Below, in pieces: positions 48,016 to 56,043 of a DNA stretch of 64,000 nt (positions are counted from its first letter, which is position 1; each line of letters starts with the position of its first letter). The notes beneath the pieces were generated by a model. That model was not told the DNA's origin, did not search any database, and was given only the letters and a program-made list of their open reading frames with translations. Location of the stretch: contig NZ_CP049332.1 of assembly GCF_011064285.1 (NCBI RefSeq), forward strand, positions 1,302,001-1,366,000. The letters are read 5' to 3'. Position numbers and translations under genes: made by a program. Source of the stretch: Vibrio ziniensis. Lineage in GTDB: Bacteria > Pseudomonadota > Gammaproteobacteria > Enterobacterales > Vibrionaceae.

Positions 48016-48033
48016 TACAAGTTTAAAATTGCC
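47998..48033 (+). terminator. Perfect 15-bp hairpin with stop codon in the loop
   Basis: GGCAATTTTAAACTT (coding the last residues of chemoreceptor copy 2) pairs exactly with AAGTTTAAAATTGCC around TGATAC, whose TGA is the stop. No T-run follows. Confidence 0.65.
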
Positions 48034-48190
48034 TAGAGCCATTATCGGATATAGCAGAACACCCGTTTCTGACACATTCGGTAATGGCTTTTTACATTAA
48101 ATAATTGTGAACAATGAACAAGATAGGTTGAAAATAGGAGCTGCATTAGGTATTCATGGCGCAAATTAGAGATAAAGGAAACTTTATTGC

Positions 48191-49327
48191 ATGCTCACTA
48201 TCTTCAAAACCTTTTTCTGGCTAGGTTGGATTAGCTTCGGTGGCCCGGCCGCTCACATTGGCTATTTTCGTCAAACCTTCGTTGAAAAACTGAAATGGTT
48301 GGACGACAGCGAATACGCTCAGATAGTAGCACTCAGCCAATTTTTGCCTGGTCCAGGTTCAAGCCAAGTGGGTTTTTCTATCGGTTACAAACGTGGTGGT
48401 TTATCTGGGGCGATCGCCGCTTTCATGGGTTTTACCGCACCGTCTATCATACTCATGATCCTGCTTGCTCTCTTGAGCAGCCAGATAACGGATACCACTT
48501 TGTTTCACAACGTCGTACACGGACTTAAACTTCTTGCCGTGGTGGTAGTGGCGGACGCAACTTGGGGAATGTACAAGAACTTCTGCTCAAGCAAACTATC
48601 GGCAGGTTTAGCTCTATTAACGGCATGCGCACTGCTCGTTATACCAAGCATTACTACCCAATTATTAGTGCTAATTTTGGCAGCTATCATTGGTACCCGA
48701 TACCTCAAAGGAAATACAGCGAAAACACACAGCACGTTTAAACCAAGTTATACCCCTTTACTGCTATTTGTCTTGATACTTGTCGGCACATCCATGTTAT
48801 CAAGCCACTCAAGCATTCAACTGTTTGGTGATTTCTTCAAAGCAGGAAGCTTAGTTTTCGGTGGTGGGCATGTGGTTCTGCCGCTATTGCAAAATCTTGT
48901 TGGTGACCAGCTAAGCCAAGATACCTTTTTGACCGGATACGCTGCGGCTCAGGCTGTTCCTGGGCCTATGTTTACCTTCGCCACATATCTTGGTTACACG
49001 CTAATGCCGCAAGCACCTATTGCAGGCGCACTTCTGGCGACTATTGCAGTATTTCTTCCGGGCTTTCTGCTGTTGTTAGCTGTGCTGAAAAACTGGCATT
49101 CATTAGCAGACAACTCATCTATTGCTGGCGCACTGAATGGCGTAAACGCATCTGTCGTTGGTTTGCTTGCTGCTGCTTTGTACCAACCGGTATTTTCCAG
49201 TGCCGTCTTTGCCGCATCAGACATCGCTTTGGTATTGGTTGGATTTTATCTGCTCAAGCAACTCAAGCTGCCGATAGTTGCATGCGTAGCATTCTTCATT
49301 GCTGCGGGAGCCGCTTTAGGGATATAG
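48191..49327 (+). CDS. chrA: ChrA-family chromate/anion transporter
   Basis: A 378-residue membrane protein of the long (two-domain) CHR family. Each half begins with the CHR signature: FFWLGWISFGGPAAHIGYFRQTFV with the following LSQFLPGPGSSQVGFSIGYKRGG in the N-half, and FFKAGSLVFGGGHVVLPLL with AAQAVPGPMFTFATYLGY in the C-half. Ten or so helices are visible. ChrA exports chromate, probably in exchange with sulfate or by proton motive force; in environmental bacteria the natural substrate may be another oxyanion. No chrB or chrR is nearby. Confidence 0.88.
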   Translation: MLTIFKTFFWLGWISFGGPAAHIGYFRQTFVEKLKWLDDSEYAQIVALSQFLPGPGSSQVGFSIGYKRGGLSGAIAAFMGFTAPSIILMILLALLSSQITDTTLFHNVVHGLKLLAVVVVADATWGMYKNFCSSKLSAGLALLTACALLVIPSITTQLLVLILAAIIGTRYLKGNTAKTHSTFKPSYTPLLLFVLILVGTSMLSSHSSIQLFGDFFKAGSLVFGGGHVVLPLLQNLVGDQLSQDTFLTGYAAAQAVPGPMFTFATYLGYTLMPQAPIAGALLATIAVFLPGFLLLLAVLKNWHSLADNSSIAGALNGVNASVVGLLAAALYQPVFSSAVFAASDIALVLVGFYLLKQLKLPIVACVAFFIAAGAALGI

Positions 49328-49380
49328 TGTCTTAACGCTTCGCTTAGGTTTTCTAGTCTTAAAATACGAATAATTGATGA

Positions 49381-50094
49381 ATGCTTAATTCCAACTCACT
49401 TTCAATCCGCTCCTATAGCCGTCAAAAGAACGGGCACAGCCATGATTTCTATCAGTTGGTTTTGCCTCTTCGCGGTGTAATCAACATTGAAGTTGAAGCA
49501 TTTAAAGGTGCGGTGAGACCCGGTGAATGCGTGGTGGTACGTGCAAATGAAATGCACTATTTCGCGGCAGAATCAGAAGCTAGGTTTGTGGTAGCCGATC
49601 TCGATACTCTGCCGTCACATATTGCGGAATCTAACACCATCGTATTTTCTATCAGCCCCCCCTTAATGCACTATTTGAGTTTCATTGAAGAGCAACTTAA
49701 ATACAAAGTGAACCCAGAAATCGAGAAGATGATGCTACAAACTTTCTCGCTTTTACTCGCAGAACAACAAATCTTAAAGCAGTTCGATAATCGCATCAGA
49801 AAAGTTCAAGAATATATCGAAGCTCATCTTGCAGATTCACTGTCTATCACGCAGCTGTCGTCTGTTGCTTTTTTGAGTCCAACCCAGTTCAAAAAGCTTT
49901 TCAAACAACAAACATCCTTAACCGTGACTCAGTACATCACTCAGAAACGGATGGAGAAAGCGCAGGCGTTACTTATCCATACTGACTACCCAATTCAAAT
50001 TGTCGCTGAGTCTGTCGGTTATGTTGACCACAGTGCTTTTAGCCGCCGATTTTCTCAGCATTTTGGTCTATCCCCCTCAAAGATAACTCGTTAA
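49381..50094 (+). CDS. AraC-family transcriptional regulator
   Basis: A 237-residue regulator. The N-terminal half is a cupin-like sensor (HSHDFYQLVLPLRG and RPGECVVVRANEMHYFAAE). The C-terminal AraC/XylS domain has two helix-turn-helices: LSITQLSSVAFLSPTQFKKLFKQQTSLTVTQYITQKRM and QIVAESVGYVDHSAFSRRFSQHFGLSPSKI. It lies 93 nt upstream of a DMT-type exporter in the same direction and may regulate it. No clear ribosome site stands before the ATG. Confidence 0.85.
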   Translation: MLNSNSLSIRSYSRQKNGHSHDFYQLVLPLRGVINIEVEAFKGAVRPGECVVVRANEMHYFAAESEARFVVADLDTLPSHIAESNTIVFSISPPLMHYLSFIEEQLKYKVNPEIEKMMLQTFSLLLAEQQILKQFDNRIRKVQEYIEAHLADSLSITQLSSVAFLSPTQFKKLFKQQTSLTVTQYITQKRMEKAQALLIHTDYPIQIVAESVGYVDHSAFSRRFSQHFGLSPSKITR

Positions 50095-50193
50095 CTCCGT
50101 CTTCATAGCCCACACAAACGTCCAATCTGCACAAAATGTATAGCAGTTGACGCATACAATACTGCCTAAATCAAATGGATAGATGGAGTGGTT

Positions 50194-51129
50194 ATGTTTA
50201 GAGGAAATGCGAATATCAGCGGAGTCTTTGCCGTTGTTCTCGCTAGTGTGTTCTGGGGAACAACAGGAACCGCAGCCAGTTTCGCACCAGATATTAGCCC
50301 TCTAGCCATAGGTGCATCTGCTATGGGTGGCGGTGGATTATTACTCATGATCAATGCACGAAGAAAGCTCATTGGCGATATGGCTACACTACTTCAGCAA
50401 TACAAACTTTTGCTTTGTGGTGGCGCAGCGGTCGCCATCTATCCGCTCGCTTTTTACACCTCTATGCGACTTTCAGGCGTCGCGATAGGCACTTTGATTT
50501 CCATCGCCAGCGCACCGTTTTTCACCGTTTTGCTTGAGCGTCTCATTAGCAAAAAGCAGATTTCTTTACAATGGGTAGTCTCGTTCATCGTAGGCACTGT
50601 TGGTATCGTGTTACTCACGCTTGGAAAAGAACAAAGTGTTCACTCAGACGCAAGTTCGATGCTTCAACTTTTAGGAATTGCACTGGGACTTATCGCTGCA
50701 CTTACTTATGCCTCCTACTCATGGGCAGCACGCGGTATGATTGAACGCGGAGTGAGTTCTCAGTCAGCAATGGCGAGTATGTTTGGTTTGGCAGCGACCT
50801 TGTTATTACCCTCACTGTTCATTACCGGAGATAACCTGTTTGCAGATACCAAACACACAGCTGTGGTCATCTATATGGCAACCATACCTATGTTCTTGGG
50901 CTACCTGCTGTTTGGCTATGCGTTAAAGCATTTGGAAGCAAGCACGGCTACGCTGATCACTCTGCTTGAACCTGCCATTGCCACACTGTTTGCTGTCGCT
51001 TTGGTTGGAGAGCGATTCACCGTTATAGGCTGGTATGGGTTTGCATTTATTCTTGTCTGCTTAGTACTACAAGTGCTTCCTGTTCAGACGTTTCGCTTTC
51101 GCAAGTCTCAAGCGGCAGACAGCTATTGA
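50194..51129 (+). CDS. EamA/DMT-family metabolite exporter
   Basis: A 311-residue permease with ten hydrophobic helices in two EamA repeats (about residues 10-138 and 155-295). Typical segments are ASVFWGTTGTAASFAP in the first and the ATLITLLEPAIATLFAVALVGERF end of the second. Members export amino acids, nucleobases or drugs. The open frame starts with a GTG two codons earlier; GGAG at 50185 favours the ATG at 50194. The 3' end overlaps the convergent MocR gene by 83 bp. Confidence 0.87.
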   Translation: MFRGNANISGVFAVVLASVFWGTTGTAASFAPDISPLAIGASAMGGGGLLLMINARRKLIGDMATLLQQYKLLLCGGAAVAIYPLAFYTSMRLSGVAIGTLISIASAPFFTVLLERLISKKQISLQWVVSFIVGTVGIVLLTLGKEQSVHSDASSMLQLLGIALGLIAALTYASYSWAARGMIERGVSSQSAMASMFGLAATLLLPSLFITGDNLFADTKHTAVVIYMATIPMFLGYLLFGYALKHLEASTATLITLLEPAIATLFAVALVGERFTVIGWYGFAFILVCLVLQVLPVQTFRFRKSQAADSY

Positions 51130-52483
51130 TAAGTCCAATCAAGGTGTTTAACAAGGTTTCGATGTCGTGGTTTAGTGCAAAACCGATGTTAATTCGAACG
51201 CAGTCATCATAGCGTTGAGACTCAGTAAAAACGCTACCAATTCGAATATCTAAATTTAGCTCGATGGCTTTATCGCTAAGTGCTTGTGCATTTAAACCCG
51301 TCACTTGCATCCACAGAACCAGACCACCGTCAGGCTGAGTAATTCGACTATTTTGGGGCAAATGTTGCGCCAGAAAACGGGTGTAATCTTGTTTATTTAC
51401 TGCCAGTTGATGCCTCACACGTTTGAGGTGTCTGCTATAGGCACCGGTTTGAATGAAATCCGCAATCGCCATTTGAATCAGCGTCGGCACACCTTCGTAT
51501 TGCTGGGTGTATTTTTCAATAAACCTCCCCGGACGGCACCAACCCAGACGGTAGCTTGGCGATAAAGTTTTGGAGAAAGAACCACACCAAATCACATAAC
51601 CACTGTCGTCGTAGTAAGCAGTAGGTAAATGCAACTGGTCTGAATGATTGAGTTCGAAATACACATCATCTTCAATCACAGGTATCCGGTATTTCCCCGC
51701 CAACGCACTCAATCGTTGCTTCTGTTTTGCCGACATAGTAATGCCCTGCGGATTCATGTGTGTGGTGCAAAACAATCCGGCCTGTACCTGCTGGTTTTGA
51801 AACAATTTCTCTAGCGCATCAAGATCAATCCCTTCTGCTAGTGACGGAATCTCGATAACTTTTAAGCCCAGATTGGCAAGCAGCTCTAGTAATCCGTTAA
51901 AACATGGTGAACTCACTGCCACTGTGTCACCTGCATTCACACTGATTTGCAATGCAGTTTTCACTGCATCCATACAGCCATGAGTTACCACCAATTCATC
52001 CTTGTGCAGCGAAAACCCCAGCTGGCTGAAGTGAGTGCTCAGCGCTTCTCTCAGTACAGGTTCACCCTTCTTATCCGGATATTGAGTCAGTTTCGAAGCA
52101 GATTGTGTCATTACACGACGAAAGCTTTTTTCCATTGCACGCAGTGCAATCACATCAGGCTCGATACACGCGATACCCAGTGGCCCTGATTTCACTTGAG
52201 GTTTGACACGGGGGCGAACATCCGTCGCCAGTTGTGGCGTGAATCGCTTCCATGACGGCGTTGAGACAGCCGGCGTTTTTGAACAGATAAAGAATCCTGA
52301 TTGGGGACGAGCGTCTAACCATCCCCTTTGTTCTAACTCTTGATAACAACTTACGGCTGTAGAAACACTCACATCATGTTGCTTCGCAAACAGACGCAAT
52401 GAAAGCATACGATCACCATGCTTCAATTTGGTGGAATGAATATCTTCAATGATCTTCTCTGCTAACTGTTTATATTTCTGCAT
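51047..52483 (-). CDS. MocR/PdxR-type GntR regulator with aminotransferase domain
   Basis: A 478-residue regulator. The N-terminal GntR winged helix (residues 1-72) reads YKQLAEKIIEDI...LSLRLFAKQHDVSVSTAVSCYQELEQRGWL. A fold-type I aminotransferase domain follows (about 105-450) with the PLP-binding segment WCGSFSKTLSPSYRLGW containing the Schiff-base Lys. Such proteins bind PLP or a PLP-amine adduct as effector; PdxR and GabR are known examples. It is divergent from an EamA exporter, with two direct repeats between them, so exporter control is likely. C-terminal coding overlaps the other EamA gene. Confidence 0.9.
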   Translation of the reverse strand: MQKYKQLAEKIIEDIHSTKLKHGDRMLSLRLFAKQHDVSVSTAVSCYQELEQRGWLDARPQSGFFICSKTPAVSTPSWKRFTPQLATDVRPRVKPQVKSGPLGIACIEPDVIALRAMEKSFRRVMTQSASKLTQYPDKKGEPVLREALSTHFSQLGFSLHKDELVVTHGCMDAVKTALQISVNAGDTVAVSSPCFNGLLELLANLGLKVIEIPSLAEGIDLDALEKLFQNQQVQAGLFCTTHMNPQGITMSAKQKQRLSALAGKYRIPVIEDDVYFELNHSDQLHLPTAYYDDSGYVIWCGSFSKTLSPSYRLGWCRPGRFIEKYTQQYEGVPTLIQMAIADFIQTGAYSRHLKRVRHQLAVNKQDYTRFLAQHLPQNSRITQPDGGLVLWMQVTGLNAQALSDKAIELNLDIRIGSVFTESQRYDDCVRINIGFALNHDIETLLNTLIGLINSCLPLETCESETSEQEALVVLSRQE

Positions 52484-52493
52484 AGCGATAAAT

Positions 52494-52533
52494 TGTACTG
52501 GTTAAATTTTCACGAATTGTATCTGTACTGGTT
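52494..52533. promoter_or_regulatory. Direct-repeat operator for the MocR regulator
   Basis: TGTACTGGTT occurs at 52494-52503 and again at 52524-52533, exactly 30 bp apart and so on the same face of the helix. It lies between the divergent MocR and EamA genes. MocR proteins commonly bind pairs of direct repeats. Confidence 0.7.
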
Positions 52534-52583
52534 TTATAGCTCAAGCAATACTCTGTCCATAATTCGAACATGAGGAGATTATT

Positions 52584-53519
52584 GTGCAGGGAAAACATTT
52601 ATTACTCGTTATTGGAGTCATGGTCATTTGGGGCGTGAATTTTTCCGCTATCAAACTTGTTGTCAGCCAACTCGATCCCTTTTTAATTGCCGCAGCTCGC
52701 TTCTTGTTAGCGACTTTTCCTATTATCTTTTTTGTGAAGAAACCAAACGTCCACGTTAAATACTTCATTGCCTACGGTTTAGTATTTGGTACTGGGATAT
52801 GGGGGATGGCGTATTGCTCGATTGCATTTGGTCTTTCCTCCGGTATGGCGTCGGTTTTACTACAGCTAGATGTGTTAACCACTATCGCAGTGGGAGCTTT
52901 GCTTTATAAAGAGGTCATAAGCAAGCAGATGTGGCTTGGAATTGCGGTTGCACTGGTTGGCTTAATTCTTTCTATCGTTTATACCAACGGTAATATCACT
53001 CTGCTTGGCTTCGTGTTCATTCTGATTTCCGCTATCTGCTGGCCATTAATGGGGGTAATTATTCGTCATTCAGGGACCAAATCACCGTTTGCCTTTAACA
53101 TTTGGGGGATGTTGTTTGCTCCCGTGCCACTGATACTGCTAAGCCTTGCAGTAAACGGGGTTGACGGCTTAGTCGCAACCTATGAGCAGTGGAACGGAAG
53201 TGCTTGGTTCTCGGTACTGTTTCAAGCCTACCCAACAACTCTGTTCGGCTACTGGATCTGGAATAAGATGATCCTAAACTATCCGATGTCTAAACTCGCA
53301 CCTCTGACGCTATTAACCAGTGTGTTTGCTTTGTTAAGCGGATATCTGTTTTTTGGCGAGACACTTTCAACAGTACAATGGATATCCTGCTCTCTTTTCC
53401 TCGCTGGAATCGTTGCTGTTCTTTATCCAAGCAACGCAAATTCGGAACAAAAAGGACGTTCGTTCAAACGTTTATTCAGCAATAGAAAGGCCAAATATCG
53501 GCGTATTCCTACGCAATAA
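52584..53519 (+). CDS. EamA/DMT-family exporter controlled with MocR
   Basis: A 311-residue permease with two EamA repeats: IGVMVIWGVNFSAIKLVVSQLDP opens the first, and the second includes FGYWIWNKMILNYPMSKLAPLTLLTSVFALLSGYLFFGE. The sequence resembles YdeD/EamA exporters of cysteine and O-acetylserine, though the substrate cannot be told. The start is GTG, 6 nt after GAGGAG; no in-frame ATG is available near. Regulation by the divergent MocR protein is inferred from the paired operator repeats. Confidence 0.87.
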   Translation: MQGKHLLLVIGVMVIWGVNFSAIKLVVSQLDPFLIAAARFLLATFPIIFFVKKPNVHVKYFIAYGLVFGTGIWGMAYCSIAFGLSSGMASVLLQLDVLTTIAVGALLYKEVISKQMWLGIAVALVGLILSIVYTNGNITLLGFVFILISAICWPLMGVIIRHSGTKSPFAFNIWGMLFAPVPLILLSLAVNGVDGLVATYEQWNGSAWFSVLFQAYPTTLFGYWIWNKMILNYPMSKLAPLTLLTSVFALLSGYLFFGETLSTVQWISCSLFLAGIVAVLYPSNANSEQKGRSFKRLFSNRKAKYRRIPTQ

Positions 53520-53626
53520 CGGCAGGGTTTATCTGTATACTTGGCGCAAATTTATCACTGGCGCAGTATCGTTTGAAAACGTGCTTGGTGGTTGAAAATC
53601 AACAATAGCCAATTGCGGAGAACTTG

Positions 53627-53941
53627 ATGATTGAGCAGAGTGTTGGGCAAATTCTCAAAGCCTTCAACAGTATTGAAGCCAAAATTGAAGAGCAAAACAG
53701 TGCGTTAAGAGAGCTCAATCTAAAAGTGAAAACGCTGGAAAGCCAAAACAAGCAATTGGCACAGATGATTCATAAACTCCAAGTACCAGAAGCGCCAAAA
53801 GCAGATGCGGAACAAGCCGCATTGACCAAACAGTTTCAGGCTAACGTATCAAAAAGCTTGGATTCGATTGAAGACAAGTCAAAGAAAGCAATTGAGCTGA
53901 TCAAAGCAAACGCAGGTGGTAAAAAGCGCGCTTGGCCATAA
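53627..53941 (+). CDS. Small coiled-coil protein of unknown function
   Basis: A 104-residue, soluble, mostly helical protein. Residues 5-50 form a strong heptad coiled coil (ILKAFNSIEAKIEEQNSA and onward), a proline-alanine hinge (VPEAPKADAEQ) follows, then a second helix and a basic tail KKRAWP. No enzymatic motif is present. A TTG precedes the ATG in frame, but GCGGAG spacing favours the ATG at 53627. It has its own terminator. I do not recognise the family. Confidence 0.7.
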   Translation: MIEQSVGQILKAFNSIEAKIEEQNSALRELNLKVKTLESQNKQLAQMIHKLQVPEAPKADAEQAALTKQFQANVSKSLDSIEDKSKKAIELIKANAGGKKRAWP

Positions 53942-53952
53942 ACATTCGGAAA

Positions 53953-53976
53953 GGCTGCAATTACGCAGCCATTTTT
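53953..53976 (+). terminator. Terminator after the coiled-coil gene
   Basis: GGCTGC pairs with GCAGCC over AATTAC and runs into ATTTTTCTTT. Confidence 0.85.
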
Positions 53977-54017
53977 CTTTCAAATCTTCAGTTGTTTCCA
54001 CATGCAGTTATCGCAAC

Positions 54018-54755
54018 CTAAAGAACGTTGTCTATCACCAGCATATTGAGCTTTTTCGACTCTTTAAGCTCATCTCTAGTCAAGCGAAGTTGCTCTTTCA
54101 ACCCATCAGAATATTGCTGACTAGTTAACGTCACTAAGCATTTAAAAGCACATGGTCGCATGTCTGCAGAAGATATGCCACACAACATCCCATACGTACT
54201 GTCTCTAAGCTCAAGAGGGTTAAAAATATACAACAGACACTCTTCTAAGGTGTTGTATTGGTTGATAAACGAAAAGCGGATTAAACGGTCGCTGTATGTC
54301 ACTGAACCTAAGTAATAGATCTCACTACTCTTACCATCTCGTGTTACTACACTTATTGTCAATGTCGCCGTATGTTGATTGCCCTCTTTCTCAGGAAGAA
54401 TATTAATCACGCCGTCTTTAAGGCGGTTGTATCGTCCGTCGTAAAAGTAGAAATAGAGCTGCGAAGCGTTATGAAAGGTCTTCATCGCGGAGGCTCTCAA
54501 ACCTGTCTCCGATTGAGTATTCACACGATAATCAATTAGCTGGTTTGGCGTTACTTGAAGAGCAGAGGCAACGTTAAACAGAGTCACCATATCCAGTGAA
54601 ATTTCACCAGTTTCATATTTTGAGACGGTTGCTCTACTTTTAAAGATCTTGTCAGCTAGGGTCTGAATTGTCATACCCATATTTTTACGATGAGTCCTGA
54701 TACGAGTACCGATATGTCGGTTGATCGCTTGGCTATCTGAGGGTTCTCGAATCAT
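54018..54755 (-). CDS. XRE-family regulator with novel C-terminal domain
   Basis: A 245-residue DNA-binding protein. The Cro/CI helix-turn-helix spans about residues 17-75: GTRIRTHRKNMGMTIQTLADKIFKSRATVSKYETGEISLDMVTLFNVASAL. The C-terminal 150 residues are not a cupin or peptidase; they contain aromatic strands (QLYFYFYDGRYNRLKDG), several beta strands and a closing charged helix, and I do not recognise them. The frame opens at a TTG at 54782; I prefer the ATG at 54755 but the choice is uncertain. It is divergent from a ketopantoate reductase gene with a dyad between them. Confidence 0.78.
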   Translation of the reverse strand: MIREPSDSQAINRHIGTRIRTHRKNMGMTIQTLADKIFKSRATVSKYETGEISLDMVTLFNVASALQVTPNQLIDYRVNTQSETGLRASAMKTFHNASQLYFYFYDGRYNRLKDGVINILPEKEGNQHTATLTISVVTRDGKSSEIYYLGSVTYSDRLIRFSFINQYNTLEECLLYIFNPLELRDSTYGMLCGISSADMRPCAFKCLVTLTSQQYSDGLKEQLRLTRDELKESKKLNMLVIDNVL

Positions 54756-54903
54756 GATGTTTGTAGCCTCTTCCTGAGACAAATGTGTCCAATGCTCGTA
54801 TTACGGTGCGTTTTCGTGATTTTCTACGATAAACGTCATCTAGTTCAGCGAATTTATCAAATACACCCCATTTATTCTATTAATAAGAGAATAATCAGAA
54901 AAT

Positions 54904-54924
54904 AAGTTTCATTTAACGAAACTT
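54904..54924. promoter_or_regulatory. Dyad between XRE regulator and ketopantoate reductase
   Basis: AAGTTTC-ATTTAAC-GAAACTT is a perfect 7-bp inverted repeat in the divergent region, the form expected for an XRE-family operator. The rest of the 285-bp gap is AT-rich. Confidence 0.5.
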
Positions 54925-55040
54925 CATCAATTTCGGCATTTCACAACTGCTTTGTATACTGCAAATGCTAGCGCGTAAGAGAAAGGACTCTCCCGCATCC
55001 ATGCTGGCAGTCACATCTTATAAGGACAAGGGTACAAAAT

Positions 55041-55967
55041 ATGAAAATTGCGGTTGTCGGTGCCGGAGCAATGGGTTGTCTATATGGCGCATACCTAAGT
55101 AAGCAACATCAAGTACGCATGATTGATACGCTCCAATCTCAAGTTGACGCAATAAACGCGGAAGGTATTACCGTTCACGAAGCCAACGGAACTGTGGTCT
55201 CTTATCCTAATGTTCAAGCTTCACTTTCAGGTCAGTGCCACGAGAAAATGGATATCGTCATTGTGTTTGTGAAATCGACATACACAGAGCAAGCTCTTGA
55301 ACAAAACCAAAGCCTTTTTAACGAAAACACCTTAGTGATGACGTTGCAAAACGGCGCTGGAAATGACCGTATCATTGAAAAATACGCCAAGAAAGAAAAC
55401 GTCATCATTGGTAACAGTAAACATAATGCGGTTAATCTTGGTAAGGGTAACATCAAACACCCCGCATCAGGTGCAACAACCATTGGTAGTAACCACGAAG
55501 CAAAGCAGCAGATAACTCTTGCAGCATCACTGCTTGAAGAAGCAGGTTTTGAAACCGTAGTGACAGACGACATTCAAAGAATCATCTGGAGCAAATTATT
55601 GGTGAATCTGTCTGTGAATACCTTCACTGCGATTACACAAACGCCTATTGGCTACATGGTGAAAAACCAACACGCATGGGACTTTGCAAAACGCCTGATC
55701 TACGAAGCGATTGAAGTAGCAGAAGCTGATGGTACATATTTCGACCGCCGCGAAGCGCTGAATATGGTGAAGAGTGTCTGCGAAGTTGCAGGGGATGGTT
55801 ACTCTTCAATGTATCAAGACAGAAAAAACCACGTAAAAATGGAAATTGATGCAATCAATGGTGCAATAGTCGAACAGGCAAAACGCTATGGGGTTCCAAC
55901 ACCATACAACACGCTGATTGTGGATTTGATTCATGCCATCGAAGGTTCATACGACCTATACGATTAA
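55041..55967 (+). CDS. Ketopantoate reductase family (PanE/ApbA) oxidoreductase
   Basis: A 308-residue NADPH-dependent enzyme. The Rossmann fingerprint VGAGAMGCLYGAYL is at residues 5-18. The family segments VKSTYTEQALEQ, TLQNGAGND and the catalytic Lys-containing IIWSKLLVNLSVNTFTAI follow, and the C-terminal domain includes YSSMYQDRKNHVKMEIDAINGAIVEQAKRYGVPTPYN with the conserved Ser and Glu. PanE reduces ketopantoate in pantothenate synthesis; many paralogues act on other 2-keto acids, and standing apart from panBC, this one may be such a paralogue. A divergent XRE regulator hints at regulated, catabolic use. Confidence 0.85.
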   Translation: MKIAVVGAGAMGCLYGAYLSKQHQVRMIDTLQSQVDAINAEGITVHEANGTVVSYPNVQASLSGQCHEKMDIVIVFVKSTYTEQALEQNQSLFNENTLVMTLQNGAGNDRIIEKYAKKENVIIGNSKHNAVNLGKGNIKHPASGATTIGSNHEAKQQITLAASLLEEAGFETVVTDDIQRIIWSKLLVNLSVNTFTAITQTPIGYMVKNQHAWDFAKRLIYEAIEVAEADGTYFDRREALNMVKSVCEVAGDGYSSMYQDRKNHVKMEIDAINGAIVEQAKRYGVPTPYNTLIVDLIHAIEGSYDLYD

Positions 55968-55983
55968 GCAGTCATGACTGCTT
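55966..55983. repeat. 18-bp perfect palindrome overlapping the panE-like stop codon
   Basis: AAGCAGTCATGACTGCTT is fully self-complementary with no loop and begins inside the TAA stop. It precedes the terminator. Confidence 0.7.
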
Positions 55984-55987
55984 TAAC

Positions 55988-56020
55988 AAAAAGGGTAAAG
56001 ACCATATCTTTACCCTTTTC
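55988..56020. terminator. Bidirectional terminator
   Basis: AAAAGGGTAAAG pairs exactly with CTTTACCCTTTT over a 7-nt loop, serving the panE-like gene and the convergent ABC transporter operon. Confidence 0.92.
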
Positions 56021-56043
56021 TGCCGACCATTAGCCCAACAAGT

